This document shows, piece after piece, positions 5,722 through 8,555 of a stretch of DNA of 8,555 nucleotides. The notes under the pieces were generated by a model. It did not search any database. It had not been told where the DNA came from and saw only the letters and a list, made by a program, of their open reading frames with translations. Made by a program: the position numbers and the translations under genes. Source of the stretch: JAVBMB01 sp031552995 (lineage in GTDB: Bacteria > Bacillota > Clostridia > Oscillospirales > Butyricicoccaceae); contig JAVBMB010000095.1 in the NCBI GenBank assembly GCA_031552995.1, positions 1 to 8,555 on the forward strand. The letters are read 5' to 3'. Position 1 is the stretch's first letter. Every line of letters starts with the position of its first letter.

Positions 5722-6535
5722 GCATGTGTTCGACAAATATCTCATCCCGGGCAGGTTGCCTATGATGCTGTGTTCCGGCTGCGGCAACGGCATCGTCTAC
5801 AACGCGCTGCTGCACGCCATCGACAGGACGGATCTCAATCAGGATGAAATCGTCATAAGCGCCGGGGTAGGCTGCTCGGGCCGGGGCAACGGATATATGG
5901 ACTTTTGCGGAATCCATTCGACGCACGGCAGGCCGATTGCATATGCCACAGGGATAAAACTGCATAACCCCAAACTTAAGCTGATTGTCTTTACCGGCGA
6001 CGGCGACTGCGTATCAATCGGAGGCAACCACTTCATCCACGCGGCCAGACGCAACATAGACATGACGGTCATAATCCTCAATAATCTTAACTACGGGATG
6101 ACAGGCGGGCAGAACTCGCCGACGACCCCCGAGGGGCTGCGCACAAAGACGACGCCGTACGGCAGCATCGAGCCGCCGTTCGACATATGCAAACTGGCCG
6201 AGACGGCCGGAGCGACATACGTGGCGAGGTCAAGTACATATCACGTCAACTTTCTTGTTTCATGCCTGACGAAGGCGCTCAATCACAAAGGCTTCGCCGT
6301 TGTCGAGGCCCAGTGCGACTGCCCGACGCTTTTCGGCAGGATGAACGGCCAAGGCGGCCCCGCCGATATGATGAAGCTTCAGCGCGAGCGGTTTGTTACG
6401 ATAGAGCAGGCGTCAAAGATGACGCCCGAGCAGCTGAGCACAAAGACGGTTATGGGCGAGTTTGTCAATCGCACCGGCCGCGAAGAGTATACCGAGCTTT
6501 ACTGCAGACTTGCCGGCGCGGCGGAGGAGGGCTGA
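5711..6535 (+). CDS. korB: 2-oxoglutarate:ferredoxin oxidoreductase, beta (TPP) subunit
   Basis: A 274-residue TPP-binding subunit. It shows CSGCGNG (21-27) with cluster ligands C21 and C24, GVGCSGR (52-58) with C55, and QCDCPT (201-206) with C203 as the likely fourth [4Fe-4S] ligand. THGRPIAYATGIK (71-83) is a family block. The TPP/Mg2+ motif runs from GDGDC (97-101) to NNLNYGMTGGQ (124-134). This subunit carries the catalytic cofactor and the proximal cluster that reduces KorD. ATG 5711 is chosen over the in-frame TTG 5705 because GGGAGG (5696-5701) is 9 nt upstream. It overlaps the end of korA by 11 nt and is separated from korC by 2 nt, so it is translated within the same operon. Confidence 0.93.
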   Translation: MSDKHVFDKYLIPGRLPMMLCSGCGNGIVYNALLHAIDRTDLNQDEIVISAGVGCSGRGNGYMDFCGIHSTHGRPIAYATGIKLHNPKLKLIVFTGDGDCVSIGGNHFIHAARRNIDMTVIILNNLNYGMTGGQNSPTTPEGLRTKTTPYGSIEPPFDICKLAETAGATYVARSSTYHVNFLVSCLTKALNHKGFAVVEAQCDCPTLFGRMNGQGGPADMMKLQRERFVTIEQASKMTPEQLSTKTVMGEFVNRTGREEYTELYCRLAGAAEEG

Positions 6536-6537
6536 GT

Positions 6538-7098
6538 ATGCATTACGAGATACGTTTCAGCGGATCGGGCGGGCAGGGTATGATGCTGATGGGCGATATC
6601 ACCGCCGAGGCCGCCGGCAACACCGAGGGGCGTGAAATCGTGCTTACAAAATCCTACGGCCCCGAGTCACGCGGCGGCGCATGCCGGTCTGAGCTTATCA
6701 TCGACGACGGCGCTATAAACTACCCCGTCATGACGGCGCCGGATTTCGTGCTTGCCATGACGCAGCAATCCTGCGACAAGTATTCGCGTGATTTAAAGCC
6801 GGACGGTATATTGCTTGTCGATACCAAGTTTGTCGGCAGCATACCGCGTCGCGACGGGCCGGTGTACGCGCTGCCGATAACCGAAACTGCCGAAGCCGCT
6901 TGCGGCAGCGCGCTGCCGGCGAACGTCGTAGCGCTGGGTATTATATCCGTAATAGGCGGGTGCGCCGCCTCCGAGTCGATGCGCGACGCGGTGAAAAAAC
7001 GTTTTTCAGGCAAGCTGGCCGCAATAAACGAAGCCGCGTTCGAAGCGGGTGTCAAAGCCGGGGTGAAAGCCCGCGCCGACGCGAGGATGAGAGGATAA
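6538..7098 (+). CDS. korC: 2-oxoglutarate:ferredoxin oxidoreductase, gamma subunit
   Basis: A 186-residue gamma subunit of the POR/KOR family (Pfam POR, PF01558). It shows the glycine-rich GSGGQGMMLMG (9-19), SYGPESRGGACRSE (39-52) and LPANVVALG (126-134) blocks. In this enzyme class the gamma domain contributes to CoA binding and holds the complex together. GGAGGAGG at 6523-6530 lies 7 nt before ATG 6538. The frame stays open upstream to 6187, but that part lies inside korB and has no family similarity. The C-terminus has a short in-frame repeat (AGVKAGVKA). It starts 2 bp after korB and ends 4 bp before sucC. Confidence 0.92.
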   Translation: MHYEIRFSGSGGQGMMLMGDITAEAAGNTEGREIVLTKSYGPESRGGACRSELIIDDGAINYPVMTAPDFVLAMTQQSCDKYSRDLKPDGILLVDTKFVGSIPRRDGPVYALPITETAEAACGSALPANVVALGIISVIGGCAASESMRDAVKKRFSGKLAAINEAAFEAGVKAGVKARADARMRG

Positions 7099-7102
7099 TG
7101 CG

Positions 7103-8278
7103 ATGCTGATACACGAATACCAGGCAAAGGAACTCTTCCGCGAATACGGCATACCCGTCGCGCCGGGAGCTGTTGCATTCAACCCCGACGGCGCGCGGAA
7201 CGCGGCGCTTACGCTCGACGCCTTCCCCGTGATGGTCAAGGCGCAGGTGCACGCCGGCGGGCGCGGCAAGGCGGGCGGGATATTATCCTCCCAAAACGCC
7301 GGCGATGCCGCGGCCGCGGCCGAAAAGCTGCTGGGCACAACGCTTGTGACAAAGCAGACCGGGCCGGAGGGCAAACCGGTCAGTGCCGTCTATATTGAAG
7401 GTATGACGGCGCCGAAGCACGAATATTACCTCAGCGCGCTTGTCGACGCGTCGGAAGGCTGCGTCGTCATCGTCGCCTCGGGCGAGGGCGGTATGGATAT
7501 TGAGGAGGTCGCCGAGCGAAGCCCGGGCAGCATCGTCAAGCTGCCTGTCGACCCGATGCTCGGCCTGAAAGCCTATCAGGCATATAACATCGCGGCGGCA
7601 ATCGGCATCCCCGCGGCGTATATGAGGCAGTTCGCCGACATACTCGATTCGCTCTACACGCTGTTTTGCCGCAGAGACTGCTCTCTTGTAGAAATCAACC
7701 CGCTTGCGCTGACCGAGCGCGGCCTTATAGCGCTTGACGCCAAAATAGAGCTCGACTCGTCCGCCGACTTCCGCCACAGGCAAAATGCCGCGATGCGCGA
7801 CCGTTCGCAGGAGCATCCGCTTGAGGCGCTGGCCGCCGACAGCGGGCTTGGATATGTCGTGCTCGACGGCGACATCGGCTGCCTTGTCATCGGAGCCGGG
7901 CTGGCGATGAGCACGATGGACGCCGTGCAGTATTTCGGTGCAAAGCCCGCAAACTTCATGGACTGCGGCGCAAAGACAAGCGCGGCAGATTCTAAGCTGG
8001 CGTTTGGTATCGTAATGGACGGCAGCGGGGTAGAGGGCATTTTGGTGAATATATTCGGCGGTATCACGCGTACGAATCTTATAGCGCAGGGCATAATAGA
8101 GTGCGTCAGAGAGCGCAAACCGCAAGTCCCTGTCGTCGTCCGGCTGGAGGGCACCGGCAGCGAGGAGGCCAACGACATGATACGCAGTTCCGGCCTGCCT
8201 ATTCATCTCGCCTCGTCTCTCAGCGAGGGGACGCAGCTTGTCATCGCTCTCGCGGCTGAAAGGAGGCGTGCGCAGTGA
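7103..8278 (+). CDS. sucC: Succinyl-CoA synthetase (ADP-forming), beta subunit
   Basis: A 391-residue protein, the usual SucC length. Residues 1-210 are the ATP-grasp domain: MLIHEYQAKELF start, VKAQVHAGGRGKAGG (45-59), and the metal/nucleotide site E197-I-N199 and D212. Residues from about 250 form the ligase-CoA domain: GYVVLDGDIGC, GAGLAMSTMDAVQYFG (264-279), VNIFGGITR (315-323) and VVVRLEGTGSEEA. With SucD it interconverts succinyl-CoA + ADP + Pi and succinate + CoA + ATP. The usual DVGGGA loop reads DCGAKTS (287-293), and the GGI(V/M)RC loop reads GGITRT (319-324); both are departures from sequences I remember. AGAGGA (7090-7095) is 7 nt before the ATG. It follows korC after 4 bp and overlaps sucD by 4 nt. 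A related acyl-CoA ligase with another acid substrate is possible. Confidence 0.9.
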   Translation: MLIHEYQAKELFREYGIPVAPGAVAFNPDGARNAALTLDAFPVMVKAQVHAGGRGKAGGILSSQNAGDAAAAAEKLLGTTLVTKQTGPEGKPVSAVYIEGMTAPKHEYYLSALVDASEGCVVIVASGEGGMDIEEVAERSPGSIVKLPVDPMLGLKAYQAYNIAAAIGIPAAYMRQFADILDSLYTLFCRRDCSLVEINPLALTERGLIALDAKIELDSSADFRHRQNAAMRDRSQEHPLEALAADSGLGYVVLDGDIGCLVIGAGLAMSTMDAVQYFGAKPANFMDCGAKTSAADSKLAFGIVMDGSGVEGILVNIFGGITRTNLIAQGIIECVRERKPQVPVVVRLEGTGSEEANDMIRSSGLPIHLASSLSEGTQLVIALAAERRRAQ

Positions 8279-8555
8279 GTATATTCGTCGGAAGAGATAC
8301 GCGCGTGCTTGTACAGGGAATCACAGGGTATCAGGGGGCGTTCCACGCCAGGCTGATGCTTGAATACGGCACAAAGGTCGTCGGCGGCGTGACGCCCGGC
8401 AAGGGCGGCGCCGCGGTTGAAAACCTGCCGGTATTCGACACGGTTCGTCAGGCGGTCGATGCGACAGGCGCAAACGCGTCCGTAATATTTGTGCCGCCGC
8501 CATACGCGCCGGACGCAATACTGGAAGCCGCCGACGCCGGTCTGGATATCTGCGT
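8275..8555 (+). CDS. sucD: Succinyl-CoA synthetase, alpha subunit (N-terminal part)
   Basis: The frame from GTG 8275 to the window edge encodes 93 residues matching the CoA-binding Rossmann domain of SucD: start MSIFVGRDTRVLVQGITGYQG, then FHARLMLEYGTKVVGGVTPG, K43-G-G, LPVFDTVRQAV and ASVIFVPPPYAPDAILEA. The rest, including the phosphohistidine domain, is outside the window. AAAGGAGG at 8259-8266 is 8 nt before GTG, and the GTGA overlap with the sucC stop indicates coupled translation. After K43-G-G, the GTTH tetrad I recall from E. coli is replaced by GAAV. Confidence 0.93.
   Translation, partial: MSIFVGRDTRVLVQGITGYQGAFHARLMLEYGTKVVGGVTPGKGGAAVENLPVFDTVRQAVDATGANASVIFVPPPYAPDAILEAADAGLDIC

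Noticed and set aside
6187..6537. N-terminal extension of korC by 117 codons
   Set aside because: The extension lies wholly within korB in another frame, has no POR-family similarity, and a strong ribosome site directs the ATG at 6538.
7283..8206. Open frame of 307 codons on the minus strand opposite sucC
   Set aside because: It has no family resemblance, while the plus strand encodes a full-length SucC; a codon-bias shadow.
1..8555. A new multi-gene defence, mobile or biosynthetic system
   Set aside because: No transposase, integrase, toxin, nuclease, reverse transcriptase, repeat array or unknown gene cluster is present; nearly all coding sequence belongs to recognised families.

Overview
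The window looks like the chromosome of an anaerobic, moderately GC-rich bacterium, most likely a member of the Firmicutes (class Clostridia or a relative). The grounds are strong AGGAGG-type ribosome binding sites, frequent ATA and AGG codons, oxygen-sensitive ferredoxin-linked 2-oxoacid metabolism, and a GPH-type sugar symporter facing a TetR regulator. The genus cannot be fixed from sequence reading alone. I see no tRNA, rRNA, CRISPR array, insertion sequence or phage gene.

Layout. (1) Positions 1-409, minus strand: the N-terminal part of a GPH/MelB-family sugar:cation symporter, running off the left edge. (2) Positions 452-491: a perfect 40-bp palindrome containing two identical, fully overlapping, opposed sigma70-type promoters. 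One fires left into the transporter and the other right into a TetR-family regulator (about 526-1143), which is the probable ligand of the palindrome. (3) Positions 1305-2723: a cytoplasmic serine hydrolase of the class C beta-lactamase/esterase fold, preceded by a structured 161-bp gap and followed by a hairpin terminator. (4) Positions 2824-4239: a monocistronic unit with a good promoter, a leader of about 133 nt with a hairpin, a six-helix membrane diguanylate cyclase with a GGEEF motif, and a clear Rho-independent terminator. (5) Position 4240 to the right edge: an AT-rich promoter region with a 14-bp palindrome, then a tightly packed operon korD-korA-korB-korC-sucC-sucD, with sucD cut by the window end.

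How the genes work together. KorDABC is a four-subunit 2-oxoglutarate:ferredoxin oxidoreductase (TPP subunit, 2x[4Fe-4S] ferredoxin subunit, gamma and alpha subunits). It makes succinyl-CoA, CO2 and reduced ferredoxin. SucCD converts succinyl-CoA to succinate with nucleotide triphosphate formation. Genes overlap or lie within 4 bp, so this reads as one anaerobic TCA segment that yields reduced ferredoxin and substrate-level ATP, or runs in reverse for reductive carboxylation. Several normally conserved loops (in KorA, SucC and SucD) differ from the sequences I remember, so the exact 2-oxoacid/acid substrate is less certain than the family assignment. The left half (transporter, regulator, hydrolase) looks like a separate, locally regulated uptake function, and the cyclase is a stand-alone signalling gene. 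I did not find a convincing undescribed multi-gene system; the most unusual element is the symmetric promoter/operator at 452-491.
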